A stretch of DNA of 64,000 bases from the NCBI GenBank assembly GCA_001604405.1, contig LVBL01000006.1:62001-126000 (forward strand). The letters are read 5' to 3'. This document shows, piece by piece, positions 8,079 to 17,380 of this stretch. The notes under the pieces were generated by a model that saw only the letters and a list, made by a program, of their open reading frames with translations, did not search any database and was not told the origin of the DNA. The position numbers were made by a program, and so were the translations under genes. How positions within the stretch are numbered: the stretch's first letter is position 1; each line of letters opens with the position of its first letter. The DNA comes from Spirochaetales bacterium Spiro_10. GTDB taxonomy: Bacteria; Spirochaetota; Spirochaetia; Treponematales; Treponemataceae.

Positions 8079-9044
8079 GTCGCGCCGGTTTTCCTCTTTA
8101 CATGAAGGACGGCGGCCGGACACGAGTCCGGCCGCCGTTTCCGCGTCCGCCCCGTCGATCCAGTTGATCCCGACTCCCTTCCGCTCCATTCCCCTGAACC
8201 ATGTCTCCTGGCGTTTCGCGAATCTGCAAATGGCCGTACAGAGCCCCTCGAAGAACTCGCGTTCCGTCGGTATCTTTCCCTGCAGGTATTCGGCCGTAAA
8301 GCGGTACTCGAGGCCGAGCCGCTCGAGCCGCTCCCATGAAACGCCGCCCGCGTGCAGGGACCTCACCTCGTCTACCATCCCCTGCCTTATACGCTCGGCA
8401 AGCCGCGCGCGTATGCGATCGCGCAATTCCGGTCTCGGGTAGCGGATGCCGATGACCAGCGTATCGAGGTCGGGCGGGGACGATCCGGGGGAAACCGGGT
8501 CGGCCGACGCGGCCTCGCCCGACGCGGCCTCGGCGATCTCTATTGCCCTGACGAGACGGTCTCGATCCTCGAAATCGGTGGTGTTGTGCGTCTTCGCCCC
8601 GGTTGCGACGAGCCGTTCCGCGAGTTCCCCGAGGGAGAGCCGGTCAAGTTCCGAACGGAGAGAGGAATTTACCGGAGCGTCGGCGAAGCGGTAAGCGCGC
8701 ACCACGGAATCGATGTACAGCCCGGTGCCGCCGGTCACGATAGGAAGCCTTCCGCGCGAAAGAACATCCGCTATCGCCGCGTACGCATCGCGCTGATAGG
8801 AATAGACGTTGTACTCCCCGGGCAGGCTCGCGACGTCGATGAGGTGGTACGGTATATCGCCGTACTCTGAGAGGTCCTTGCCCGAACCGAGGTCGAGCCC
8901 GCGGTACACCTGCCTCGAATCGGCGGAAACGATCTCTCCGGAGAACCTCCGGGCGAGCGCGCAGGCCAGGGAGGTTTTGCCGGTCGCCGTCGCGCCGAGC
9001 ACGACGACGCGGAGGTTCCCTACCATACCCTCAGGATCGCGCAT
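8040..9044 (-). CDS. miaA: tRNA dimethylallyltransferase
   Basis: About 334 aa. MiaA transfers a dimethylallyl group to N6 of A37 in tRNAs reading UNN codons. The P-loop GATATGKT is at about 17-24. SADSRQVYRGLDLGSGK, DLSEYGDIPYHLIDV, GGTGLYI and the late KRQETWFRG motif are all present. The start may be the ATG at 9044, which has GGAG 8 nt upstream, or the ATG at 9026, which overlaps the rlmI stop. The last ~30 codons are unusual, Arg-rich and contain the hairpin of the convergent gene, so the functional C-terminus probably ends earlier in family terms. It is downstream of and overlaps rlmI. Confidence 0.95.
   Translation of the reverse strand: MRDPEGMVGNLRVVVLGATATGKTSLACALARRFSGEIVSADSRQVYRGLDLGSGKDLSEYGDIPYHLIDVASLPGEYNVYSYQRDAYAAIADVLSRGRLPIVTGGTGLYIDSVVRAYRFADAPVNSSLRSELDRLSLGELAERLVATGAKTHNTTDFEDRDRLVRAIEIAEAASGEAASADPVSPGSSPPDLDTLVIGIRYPRPELRDRIRARLAERIRQGMVDEVRSLHAGGVSWERLERLGLEYRFTAEYLQGKIPTEREFFEGLCTAICRFAKRQETWFRGMERKGVGINWIDGADAETAAGLVSGRRPSCKEENRRDLRDREGRGLFHF
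8109..8138 (+). terminator. Hairpin terminator candidate inside the 3' end of miaA
   Basis: A perfect 13-bp inverted repeat (ACGGCGGCCGGAC, loop ACGA, GTCCGGCCGCCGT) followed by TTCC on the plus strand. It fits termination of the small gene at 7863-8078, though the T-run is short. It lies within the C-terminal codons of the opposite-strand miaA frame. Confidence 0.6.
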
Positions 9045-10210
9045 TTGAGGTACTCCGACTCGGGATACCCGAGCAGGGAGGGATGATCGGGACCGGGTCC
9101 GTAGGAGCCGACGATCTGCACGGTGCGCCTCGCGTCGCGCGCGGCGTTCTGTATCATGCGGTAAAAGTGCGAGGGCCCGAAGAAGTGAGAGCAGGAACAG
9201 GTAACGACGTAGCCGCCCGGTTCCACGATCTTCATCGCCCGCAGGTTGATCTCCTTGTAACCGCCATAGGCCTTGTCGATCATCTTCGCGCTTTTCGTGA
9301 ACGCGGGAGGGTCGAGGACCACGAGGTCGAAACGCCTGCCGTCGCGGTCGTATTCCTTCAAAAGCGAGAAAACGTCGGCGGCCTTCGCCGTCACGACCGA
9401 ATCGGCGCCGTTACGCGCGGCGTTTTCGCGTACGGTGGCCACGGCCTCCTCGGAGATGTCCACCGCCTCGACGGAGGCGGCCCCGCCCTTCCACGCGTTC
9501 AGCGCGAAGCCGCCCGTGTGGGTAAAGGCGTCAAGCACCCGCTTGCCCTTCGAAAGGGTCCCGACGATCGCGCGGTTCGACTTCTGGTCGAGAAAGTAGC
9601 CGGTCTTCTGCCCCTTCTCGAGATCGACGACGAGGGCTATGCCGTTTTCGCGAATGATGATGACGGGATCGCCCGAGCCGAACGCCCAGCCCTTGCGTTC
9701 CTCGAGCCCCTCCAGGGCGCGAACGTGCACGTCGCTCCGCTCGAATATGCCGGAGGCTCCGGTCGCCTCTGCGAGCGCGGCGATGATATCGTCGCGAAAG
9801 ACGTCGACGCCGAGCGTCAAAAACTGCGCCGAGAGCCAAATCCGTCCCTTATCGTCCGCGAACCGGTCGACTATGAGGCCGGGGACGAGGTCCGATTCGG
9901 CAAAGAGAAGGCGGTACGAGTCGCGCTCGCCATAGAACGCGGATCTCAACGCCATCGCGTCCCGCACGCGCCGCGCGAAGAAGGCGCGGTCGATCGCCTC
10001 GTCGCGGCGTCTCGTGAACACGCGAACGCAGATCTTCGAGGCGCGGTTCATGATGCCGGTTCCGAGATACTGTCCTGATTTCGTCAGGACCTCCACCGGC
10101 TTGCCGGTGGCGCAGTCGCCCTGATACCGGCCGATTTCGTTGTCGAACACCCAGGGGTGGCCGAGTTGAATGCGCTCTTCCTCGCGCGTTTTGAGGTATA
10201 CCTTGTCCAT
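9020..10210 (-). CDS. rlmI: Class I SAM-dependent rRNA methyltransferase, RlmI type
   Basis: 396 aa. The N-terminal PUA-like domain (HPWVFDNEI) and the EEHD-type domain precede a Rossmann methyltransferase domain. Motifs include KTGYFLDQKSNR, VLDAFTHTGGFALNA (SAM binding), VVLDPPAFTKS and VTCSCSHFF with the catalytic cysteine region. Family members make m5C1962 in 23S rRNA; the target is inferred. The ATG at 10210 lacks a Shine-Dalgarno and sits 10 nt after TATACT. The stop codon overlaps miaA. Confidence 0.93.
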   Translation of the reverse strand: MDKVYLKTREEERIQLGHPWVFDNEIGRYQGDCATGKPVEVLTKSGQYLGTGIMNRASKICVRVFTRRRDEAIDRAFFARRVRDAMALRSAFYGERDSYRLLFAESDLVPGLIVDRFADDKGRIWLSAQFLTLGVDVFRDDIIAALAEATGASGIFERSDVHVRALEGLEERKGWAFGSGDPVIIIRENGIALVVDLEKGQKTGYFLDQKSNRAIVGTLSKGKRVLDAFTHTGGFALNAWKGGAASVEAVDISEEAVATVRENAARNGADSVVTAKAADVFSLLKEYDRDGRRFDLVVLDPPAFTKSAKMIDKAYGGYKEINLRAMKIVEPGGYVVTCSCSHFFGPSHFYRMIQNAARDARRTVQIVGSYGPGPDHPSLLGYPESEYLKCAILRVW

Positions 10211-10235
10211 ACGGGGTCCGAGTATATACGTTTCG

Positions 10236-10264
10236 TTGCCTTAAGCCTACTGGTGTGTTATTGT
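10236..10264 (+). promoter_or_regulatory. Promoter of the M48-like gene, giving a leaderless start
   Basis: TTGCCT (10236-10241), 17-bp spacer, TATTGT (10259-10264), then 5 nt to the ATG at 10270. No ribosome binding site is visible. This supports the ATG at 10270 over the upstream GTG at 10255. Confidence 0.45.
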
Positions 10265-10269
10265 TGCAT

Positions 10270-12153
10270 ATGCGAATCGACTGCAAACCGATCGCGGCGC
10301 TCGTCGCGACATGCCTTCTGGCCGTCCATCCCCTCGCCGCCCTCACCGCTTCCGAGGCGAGAAGGACCTGGGCGGATTCCACGGCGCGGGAACTCCGCGG
10401 ATATCTCGTCTCGGAGGTCCCGGGCTCCGAACTGGGCGACTGGCCCCGTTCCGTCGACGAGACGCTTTTCATGCTCTTCAGGAGAACCGAGCTGCATCGC
10501 GGGCGGCTCCAGGTACGCTATACGCGCTCCGACGCCGTCGTGTCCCGGATATTTCCGGACGGAACGGTCGTCCTTTCCACCGGCCTCCTCGACCATATCG
10601 ACGCGGCTCTATTCGACCGGATGGCCGCGTCCTCACGCCGGGTGCGTTCCCTCGAGGGCGAGCGCGAAGAGGCCCTTCTCCCCTTTCTCGCGCAACTCGC
10701 GGCGGAGACGGCGCTCGATTTCGGCTTCGCCACGAGCCAGGAGGCGCGCGAGGCCGGAGTGGGCGACGCCGCGCGCCGGTCGGTTCCCGACCGTTTTGTC
10801 GCGGACCGCATGACCATGGCACTGCTCTCGCTCGCGGGTTACGAAACGAAGTCCTTTACCGCGTTTCTGCGGGAACTCGCGCGTCCGGGCGTCCCTCCCG
10901 CCCTCCGTGACTGGGCGTCCCGATTCCCGCCGGCGCAGTCCCGGCTCGCGGCGCTCGAGTCCTCCTCCGAGGCGGTGTCGAGGCTCGCGTCGGAACTCTC
11001 CTCCCTGATCTCGGCCGCTGCCGTCCGCGCGGATGTCCGCGACATCCTCGCCTCCGCCGAGATGGCGATCTCGGCGGCGGGCGACATGCCGTATCTCGCG
11101 CGTCTTCAGGCGCTTGCCCTCCACCGCTCGTGGCTGTCAAGCGTCACGCCGGAGGACGCCGTCATGATCACGCATTTGCCGGTAGCCTCTGTGGAGGACG
11201 GCTCCTCCGAGCCGTACGCGGCCCGCGCGGCGGGGCTGTCACCCGCCCGGGCCGAGGCCTTCGCCTCCGGCTCTTCACGCGCGTACTCGACGGCGTCTCC
11301 CGTTCCCGGCGACGCGAGGGCCTTTGCCCTTGCGCTCCAGTCGTACGCGCGCGCCCGCGAGACGCTCGTCGACGGCGCGCTCGATTCCGCGTACGCGAGG
11401 CTTCTCGCCTTCTCGCCGTCGCTCGAGGCGCGAAAGGAGGCCCTGTCCGTGGCCCTGGCGGCGGGCGAGTCGGAAGACGAATCGGACTCTCCGGTCGCGC
11501 GGGCCAACCTGGCCGCGCTTCTCTATTACTCGGGAACCGACCGCGCGCGCGGAAAAACGCTCGCCGAACGGCACGCCCTTCCCCCGGCCGACGACGCGAA
11601 GCCCCGCGCGGAGGCCAACGCGGCCGGTTCGTCCGTACGTTCGGGCTATCCGTGCGACGCGCGTGCCATATCGGTCAATCTTGCCGTCATGATGAAGTCC
11701 TCGGGCGAGGCGAAAAAGGCGGACGAGTATCTCGCGCGGATCCGGCGCCTGTTCGCGGACGCCCGTTCGGTACCGTCCGCGGCGCGGGCCTCCTTCAGGA
11801 GGCTCGTCCCCGGAGACTCGGTCGATGGCCTTGTCGCCTTCTGGGGAAAGCCGGCGGGGATCGCCTACAGCTACTACTCGGAATGGTGGGAATACCCGTC
11901 TCTCAAGGCGCGCGTTCTCGTCGCCAAGGATCCTGACGGAAGGGAGACGACACGCCTCGTAACGCTCGGCGCAGGGTCTCCCGTATCGCCGGGAGGGAAC
12001 GTCCGTGTCGGCGACGCGCTCGCGGACTTCGAGGCGGAATTCGGCACGGGGGCCTACGCGGTCGCGGACGGAACGGCCTACCTTTCGGGAGGCCTACGCA
12101 TGACCGTTCTCGCCCCCTACGGCACGATCCGCGCCATCTCGGCCGGTTTCTGA
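10270..12153 (+). CDS. Exported protein with degenerate M48-like peptidase domain and C-terminal repeat region
   Basis: 627 aa from the ATG at 10270, beginning with a signal peptide (CKPIAALVATCLLAVHPLAALT). Residues about 85-115 (SRIFPDGTVVLSTGLLDHID) resemble the strand before the active helix of M48 peptidases. However, the following helix has no HExxH (EREEALLPFLAQLAAETALDF), so it is probably catalytically dead. The middle is Ala-rich and helical, TPR-like. The C-terminus carries a motif that looks duplicated (GDSVDGLVAFWGKP and VGDALADFEAEFG), reminiscent of SmpA/OmlA-type modules. It is periplasmic by inference and its function is unknown. The M48 relation is inferred from a short pattern only. 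Confidence 0.6.
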   Translation: MRIDCKPIAALVATCLLAVHPLAALTASEARRTWADSTARELRGYLVSEVPGSELGDWPRSVDETLFMLFRRTELHRGRLQVRYTRSDAVVSRIFPDGTVVLSTGLLDHIDAALFDRMAASSRRVRSLEGEREEALLPFLAQLAAETALDFGFATSQEAREAGVGDAARRSVPDRFVADRMTMALLSLAGYETKSFTAFLRELARPGVPPALRDWASRFPPAQSRLAALESSSEAVSRLASELSSLISAAAVRADVRDILASAEMAISAAGDMPYLARLQALALHRSWLSSVTPEDAVMITHLPVASVEDGSSEPYAARAAGLSPARAEAFASGSSRAYSTASPVPGDARAFALALQSYARARETLVDGALDSAYARLLAFSPSLEARKEALSVALAAGESEDESDSPVARANLAALLYYSGTDRARGKTLAERHALPPADDAKPRAEANAAGSSVRSGYPCDARAISVNLAVMMKSSGEAKKADEYLARIRRLFADARSVPSAARASFRRLVPGDSVDGLVAFWGKPAGIAYSYYSEWWEYPSLKARVLVAKDPDGRETTRLVTLGAGSPVSPGGNVRVGDALADFEAEFGTGAYAVADGTAYLSGGLRMTVLAPYGTIRAISAGF

Positions 12154-12169
12154 AAGCCGGCGCGACCGG

Positions 12170-12943
12170 TCAGAGCGAGTCGAATACGTCCTGCATCGTG
12201 AAGACGCCCGACGCCGCGCCCCGGGCGTCCGAGGCAAGCCACTCAGCGGCGCGCACCGCCCCCGCAGCGAGACCCTCGCGCGTTCTCACGGTATGCGTGA
12301 GCTCGATGGTATCGGCCGGCGAGTCGAACCAGACGGTGTGAGTGCCCGGCACGGAGCCGACGCGCACGCTCGCGACGTGAAGCTCGTCCCTCTCGGGTTT
12401 CCTGTCGAAGGGATCCGACACGACGCGCGTTTTTGACGGCATGTTCGCGAGTATCCTCTGCGCGATGTCGAGCGCCGTTCCCGAAGGGCTGTCAACCTTC
12501 TGGTTGTGGTGCGACTCGAAAACGGCCGTATCGTATTCGTCGAACTCGGCCACGAGGCGCGCCGCCTCCGCAACGATCCTGTAAAACAGGTTTACCCCGA
12601 CGGAGAAATTGGCCGCGTGCAAAAGGCGCGTCTTGTTGAGCGCCACGAGCTGGGCGACCTCGGGAAGGCTGTCCTTCCATCCCGTCGTCCCGACGACGAG
12701 GGGGATTCCGGTCGGCACGAGAGCGCGAATGTTTTCCAGGGCCGAGGCGGGATGCGAGAATTCGATGACGGCCTCCGCTCCCGATTCGCGCACGGCGCCT
12801 ACCATGACCGCGTGGTCGGACGTGACGCACGTCGCGTCCTGCGCGAACAGGTCGACCGTGCACGAGACCTCGTGCCCGCGCGCCTCGCAGGCCTTCGCGA
12901 TCATGTGGCCCATTTTGCCGTACCCGACGAGGGCTATTCTCAT
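12170..12943 (-). CDS. dapB: 4-hydroxy-tetrahydrodipicolinate reductase
   Basis: 257 aa. DapB reduces the dihydrodipicolinate precursor in lysine/diaminopimelate synthesis. It has the N-terminal nucleotide-binding GYGKMG, VVGTTGW, the catalytic FESHHNQKVDSPSGTAL motif and a C-terminal RTREGLAAGAVRAAEWL. The ATG at 12943 overlaps the lysC stop (ATGA), fixing the start; a longer open frame inside lysC is a shadow. With lysC upstream and dapL at the right end, the window shows the aminotransferase variant of the DAP pathway. Confidence 0.96.
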   Translation of the reverse strand: MRIALVGYGKMGHMIAKACEARGHEVSCTVDLFAQDATCVTSDHAVMVGAVRESGAEAVIEFSHPASALENIRALVPTGIPLVVGTTGWKDSLPEVAQLVALNKTRLLHAANFSVGVNLFYRIVAEAARLVAEFDEYDTAVFESHHNQKVDSPSGTALDIAQRILANMPSKTRVVSDPFDRKPERDELHVASVRVGSVPGTHTVWFDSPADTIELTHTVRTREGLAAGAVRAAEWLASDARGAASGVFTMQDVFDSL

Positions 12944-14325
12944 GTGGCGCCTCCCGCGGAAACGCCGATAAGGTCCTCTTGACCGCTCTTTCCGAAATAG
13001 CGCTCGTGGAGAAGCCGCACGACGTGGTCGGACTCCGAGGAATCGCAGATGAGGCTGATGTTCACCTTTGACGCGCCCTGGCTGATCATCTGAACGTTGA
13101 TGCCCGCCGACGAAAGCGCCTCGAAGGTCGCCGCGAGTATGAGGCTCGACCGCTTCACGTCGCAAATGATCGTGACGATGGCGCGGTCCTTGCGCACGTC
13201 AACGCTCGAGAATTTCTCGAGGTCGTGCCTGAGGGCCGCGAGATTCGCCTTCTTGCTGTCGACGGTGAGCGAGACCGATACCTCGGACGTGGCGACCACG
13301 TCGACGCTCACGCTGTGCGCGGCGAAGGAATCGAACACCTTGGCGAGAAAGCCGTACTGCCCGAGCATCCTCGTGGAGACGATGTCGACGAGGGTAACGC
13401 CCTTCTTCGACGTGATCGCCCGCACGGGAGAGGGCGTTGACGGATGGCTCGTGACGATGATGGACCCGGGGGCCTCGATGTTGTACGAGTTCTTTACGCG
13501 CACCGGGGTTCCGGTCTGCAGGCACGGCTGCATCGAGCGCGGATGGAGGACCTGCGCGCCGAAGTACGCAAGCTCGGCGACTTCGTCGTAAGTGGCGACG
13601 GGAACGGGCCTCGCTTCCTTCACGACCCGCGGGTCGGTCGTCAGGATTCCGTCGACGTCCTTCCAGGTCTGCACCTCGGCCGCGTCGAGCGCGGCGCCGA
13701 TGAAGGTCGCGGTCAGGTCGCTTCCGCCGCGGCCGAGCGTCGTGATGGAACCCTTCGGGTCCTTCGCGATGAAGCCCGTGACGACCGGTATCGGCATGCC
13801 GTCTCCGGTCTTTCCGGCGGCGTAGGGGCCGAGCAATTTGCGGACGTTCTCCCAGGTTTCCGGAAGGAGGTCCGCGTTCATGAAGTTGGAATCAGAGGCG
13901 AAGCCGACGTCCCAGGCGTCGCGGGCCTCGGCGCGCACGGACTGGGATGAAAGAAAGGCCGCCATAATCCGCACGGACAGGCGCTCTCCGAAGGATACGA
14001 GGTAGTCGCGGGACCGCGGGCTCACTTCCCGAAGCATCGAAATCCCGGTGAGGAGGGTTCGAAGCTCTCCGAGCAGGGGATCCACGACGCCCGGGGCGAT
14101 TCCGAGTTCCGAGGCCGTGTCCTTATGGAGTTTTTCGATCGCGTCGACGGTGACGACCCCGCCGAGGGCGGCATCGGCCGCGTCGAGAAGGTCGTCGGTG
14201 GTATCACCCATGGCGGAAAGGACGATGACGGGGCGTTTGTCGGCGAATTTGCCGATTATTCCCGCAACGTGTCTGATACGCTCCGCGTTCGCCACCGAAG
14301 ATCCGCCGAATTTCATTACGATCAT
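12940..14325 (-). CDS. lysC: Aspartate kinase with tandem ACT domains
   Basis: 461 aa from the ATG at 14325. This start is chosen because GGAAGG lies about 9 nt upstream; the ATG at 14334 directly abuts that motif. Catalytic motifs are [49 protein letters not shown] and [11 protein letters not shown]. Two ACT domains follow ([12 protein letters not shown]... and [18 protein letters not shown]), the regulatory part that binds lysine or threonine in relatives. It phosphorylates aspartate, the first step to DAP, lysine, threonine and methionine. It is translationally coupled to dapB. Confidence 0.96.
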   Translation of the reverse strand: MIVMKFGGSSVANAERIRHVAGIIGKFADKRPVIVLSAMGDTTDDLLDAADAALGGVVTVDAIEKLHKDTASELGIAPGVVDPLLGELRTLLTGISMLREVSPRSRDYLVSFGERLSVRIMAAFLSSQSVRAEARDAWDVGFASDSNFMNADLLPETWENVRKLLGPYAAGKTGDGMPIPVVTGFIAKDPKGSITTLGRGGSDLTATFIGAALDAAEVQTWKDVDGILTTDPRVVKEARPVPVATYDEVAELAYFGAQVLHPRSMQPCLQTGTPVRVKNSYNIEAPGSIIVTSHPSTPSPVRAITSKKGVTLVDIVSTRMLGQYGFLAKVFDSFAAHSVSVDVVATSEVSVSLTVDSKKANLAALRHDLEKFSSVDVRKDRAIVTIICDVKRSSLILAATFEALSSAGINVQMISQGASKVNISLICDSSESDHVVRLLHERYFGKSGQEDLIGVSAGGAT

Positions 14326-14377
14326 GCTGTCCATCCTTCCAAACCGATATCATCGATATTTATTCAGGTTAATGGGG

Positions 14378-14407
14378 ATTATTGCATAAATATTCGGTGC
14401 GTGTCAA
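14378..14407 (-). promoter_or_regulatory. Promoter of lysC-dapB
   Basis: Read on the minus strand: TTGACA (14402-14407), 18-bp spacer, AATAAT (14378-14383). The predicted start at about 14371 leaves a leader of roughly 40 nt with GGAAGG, too short for a lysine riboswitch. Confidence 0.65.
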
Positions 14408-14455
14408 ATCCCGTGAGGAGTACAGGAGCTCCCCGGTCGCTAGCACCGGCGCCGC

Positions 14456-14485
14456 TTGAGGCGCCTTGCCGCACCGTGCTAGAGT
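14456..14485 (+). promoter_or_regulatory. Promoter of the RNB exoribonuclease gene, leaderless-type spacing
   Basis: TTGAGG (14456-14461), 18-bp spacer, TAGAGT (14480-14485), then 5 nt to the ATG. No Shine-Dalgarno is present. Confidence 0.4.
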
Positions 14486-14490
14486 AAGCC

Positions 14491-16356
14491 ATGAAACTCA
14501 CAGAACGCGCCCTTGTCATCTACCACGCCGCGCCGGCCGTCATATCGGGCTTCGAGGGCGATAAAATAGTGATCGACACCCCGTCGGGGTCAAAAAAGGT
14601 CCGCGAAAAAGACATAGAGGGCCTGCATCCCGGACCCGTTTCCTCGGTAAAAAACGTCCTGGCCGCCGCGGCGCCCGAGGCGGACTTTGTCGAGGCGTGC
14701 GAGTTCTTCGCCGGGGAAACGCCGACTTACTCGGAGCTCTCCGAACTCCTCTTCGGAGCGATCGAGGGCGATGCCGCGTGGGCCGCGTGGAAATCCGTGT
14801 CCGAGTCCCCCTACTTCGAGGCGGTATCGCCCGCAAGCCCCGTTACGGTGCGTTCCGCCGAGGACGTCAAAGAGCGTATCCGGAAGGCCGAGGGGAAAAA
14901 AGCGGAGGAAGCCGAGCGCGCGGCCGCGATAGGGCGCCTGAAAGCGGCGGTCTCGGGCTCGGACCGGCTTCTGCCCGAAGACTCCCGGTTTTTGCAGGAC
15001 ATCGAGGCCCTCGCCCTCGGCATGAGCGACAAGTCGCGGTCCCTCAGGGAAGCGGGATTTCCGGAAACGCCCGTCACGGCCCACTCGGTCCTGCTCGCGG
15101 CGGGTCTGTGGAAACTCGAGCGAAACCCCTGGCCCGCGCGACACGGACTCAGCCTCAATTCATCCACCGCCCACGTGCCGCCTCCCCCGGAGCGCGGGGA
15201 CAGGCTCGACCTCACCGCCCTCGACGCGTGGGCAATCGACAACGCATGGAGCTCGGATCCGGACGACGCCGTCTCGACCGAGGGTGACGCCCTGTGGGTG
15301 CACGTGGCCGATCCCGCGTCGACCGTGCTGCCCGACGGGGACGCAGACCGCGACGCCCGCGCGCGCGGATCCACGCTTTACGTTCCCGAGGGGGCCTCGC
15401 GCATGCTCGCGGACGCGTCGCTCGAAAGCTTCGCGCTCGGCCTCGCGGACGAATCCTTCGCCCTCTCGTTCCGCGTTACCTTCACGGAGTCGGGAGCCAT
15501 CGACGACGTCTCGATACACCGCACGGTCGTGCGCGTAACGCGCCTCACGTACGCCGAGGCCTCCGCGCGGCGCGACGAACCCGGACTCTCGAAGCTCTTC
15601 GCGATCGCCGAACGCAACATCGAGCGGAGACGCGCCGCCGACGCGGTCTTTATCGAACTGCCGGAGGCGCACATCTCCGTCGGTCCCGGACACGACGGCC
15701 CTTCCACCGTCGTCTTCGAGCGTGTTGCCGGCGAGAGCGCCGCCGACATGGTTCGGGAGATGATGCTGATCGCGGGCGAGGCCGCGGCGCGCTTCGCCTT
15801 CAAGAACGGCATCCCCTTCCAGTATGTCAGCCAGGAGCGTCCCGACATCCCGAAGGACCTCCCCCCCGGTCTCGCAGGCGAGTACCGCAAGAGGAGATCG
15901 ATGCGCTCGCGAAAAGTCGGGACCATCCCCTCGGATCACGCCGGACTCGGGCTCGGGATGTACAGCCAGGTAACGAGTCCCCTGAGACGCTACGGCGATC
16001 TCGTGTCCCACCAGCAGCTCCGGCGTTTCCTCGACGGCAAGCCGCCGATGGACACGGACGACATGCTCACCCGCATCGCCGCGGGGGACTCCGCCGCTCG
16101 TGAATGCACGTTCGCGGAGCGCGAGTCGAACATGCACTGGACGCTCGTGCACCTTTCGCGCCATCCCGAATGGACGGGAGAGGCGGTCATAGTAGAGATC
16201 GCGGGGAATCAAACGACGATACTGATACCGGAGTTCGCGCAGGAGTCGAGAATAACCACGCCCGCCGGGGCCGAGCTGAACGCGGTCATACGCGTTCGCG
16301 CCGGCAACGTGCGTATCCCGGAACAGACGGTAAGCTTCATGCCGGTGGAGGAATGA
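14491..16356 (+). CDS. RNB-domain exoribonuclease (RNase II/R family)
   Basis: 621 aa. The RNB catalytic centre DNAWSSDPDDA aligns with E. coli RNase II so that all four metal-binding aspartates (equivalents of D201, D207, D209, D210) are present. Other motifs are the VHVADP strand, MMLIAGEAAARF and SPLRRYGDLVSHQQL. The N-terminal ~200 residues are divergent and the C-terminal S1-like segment is short (AVIVEIAGNQTTILIPEF). It would degrade RNA 3' to 5'. The N-terminal region differs from typical RNase R, so no gene symbol is given. The following gene overlaps by 4 bp. Confidence 0.85.
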   Translation: MKLTERALVIYHAAPAVISGFEGDKIVIDTPSGSKKVREKDIEGLHPGPVSSVKNVLAAAAPEADFVEACEFFAGETPTYSELSELLFGAIEGDAAWAAWKSVSESPYFEAVSPASPVTVRSAEDVKERIRKAEGKKAEEAERAAAIGRLKAAVSGSDRLLPEDSRFLQDIEALALGMSDKSRSLREAGFPETPVTAHSVLLAAGLWKLERNPWPARHGLSLNSSTAHVPPPPERGDRLDLTALDAWAIDNAWSSDPDDAVSTEGDALWVHVADPASTVLPDGDADRDARARGSTLYVPEGASRMLADASLESFALGLADESFALSFRVTFTESGAIDDVSIHRTVVRVTRLTYAEASARRDEPGLSKLFAIAERNIERRRAADAVFIELPEAHISVGPGHDGPSTVVFERVAGESAADMVREMMLIAGEAAARFAFKNGIPFQYVSQERPDIPKDLPPGLAGEYRKRRSMRSRKVGTIPSDHAGLGLGMYSQVTSPLRRYGDLVSHQQLRRFLDGKPPMDTDDMLTRIAAGDSAARECTFAERESNMHWTLVHLSRHPEWTGEAVIVEIAGNQTTILIPEFAQESRITTPAGAELNAVIRVRAGNVRIPEQTVSFMPVEE

Positions 16357-17345
16357 TGCCCGGAAACCCCTTTTCGCCCCGCGAGGTGATCTTCGCGCCG
16401 ACTTCGTCATGCAACCTTTCGTGCGGCCATTGCCGCGTCGACCGCTCCAAGGGAACGCTCCGGACGGAAGAGGCGCTCGCCTTCCTTTCGGACTGCGCCT
16501 CGGGCGGCGTCGACCGCGTCGGCTTCTCGGGCGGCGAGCCCTTCCTTGCGGCCGATTTCCTCGTGGCCGTCATCCGCTCCGCCTTGGATCTCGGCCTGTA
16601 CTTCGACCGGCTCATGACGAACGCCGCCTGGTGGAACACCGAAGAAGAGCTTGCGGCAGCCCTCTCGTCCGTCATCGACGCGGGATTCGACGGAACGCTT
16701 GCCGTGAGTTTTGACGACTGGCACGGGCAGAACCCCGGCACAGTCGCGGCGTTCATCCGGGAAGCCGGCAGGATATCCGGCCGTAACGACTGGTTCGAGA
16801 TCGTCTCGGTCCTGGGCCGTTCGGGAGACGCGAGCCCGAAGCGCCTGGAGGAGCTCGCGCGCGCGCTCGACTCGAAACTCGTCTCCTCCGACGGCATGCC
16901 GCGCGCGATACGGAACGAAGCGGCGCGCAGGAACCGCGAACTCGGGATGGACGACGGCTCGGGCCTGGACATTCCCATACTGACCATTCCCTTCTCGCCG
17001 CCGTCCGCGGACACCGGGGCATGGAAGGGCGACCGGTGGTTTGCCGACGACTGGTGCGAGGGACCGGGCAACGTCCTCTACGCGCATCCCGACGGTTCCG
17101 TCGCCGTCTGCTGCGGCTTCGCGAACGAACGTCCGGAACTGGTCGCCGGGCACATACGGGACGGCTATGCGGCCATACTCGAGCGCGCCCGCGCGATGCC
17201 GCAGGTCCGGGCCTGCTACGAGCGTGGCCTCGGCGCCGTCAGAAAGGACCTCGAGTCGCGGGGCGTCGCCCTCCCCGGCAAGACCGCGGACATCTGCCAG
17301 TTTTGCGACTGGCTCTGCGAACGGGGAATGCTCGTAAAACCGTGA
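16353..17345 (+). CDS. Radical SAM protein with C-terminal SPASM-like cysteines
   Basis: 330 aa. The N-terminal TSSCNLSCGHCRVD supplies the CxxxCxxC ligands for the SAM-binding [4Fe-4S] cluster, followed by VGFSGGEPFLAADF. C-terminal cysteines (WCEGPGN, VCCGF, RACYERG, ICQFCDWLCERG) look like an auxiliary-cluster SPASM/twitch domain, as in peptide- or protein-modifying enzymes. GGAGG at 16347-16351 precedes two overlapping ATGs (16353 and 16356). It is coupled to the RNB gene. No small precursor peptide is obvious next door, so the substrate is unknown. Confidence 0.85.
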   Translation: MMPGNPFSPREVIFAPTSSCNLSCGHCRVDRSKGTLRTEEALAFLSDCASGGVDRVGFSGGEPFLAADFLVAVIRSALDLGLYFDRLMTNAAWWNTEEELAAALSSVIDAGFDGTLAVSFDDWHGQNPGTVAAFIREAGRISGRNDWFEIVSVLGRSGDASPKRLEELARALDSKLVSSDGMPRAIRNEAARRNRELGMDDGSGLDIPILTIPFSPPSADTGAWKGDRWFADDWCEGPGNVLYAHPDGSVAVCCGFANERPELVAGHIRDGYAAILERARAMPQVRACYERGLGAVRKDLESRGVALPGKTADICQFCDWLCERGMLVKP

Positions 17346-17380
17346 CATTCAGGCTGGCGGACGCGCAGACGGGAACGAAG

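Noticed and set aside
14335-14400. Possible lysine riboswitch before lysC
   Set aside because: The leader from the good promoter is only about 40 nt, too short for an L-box aptamer.
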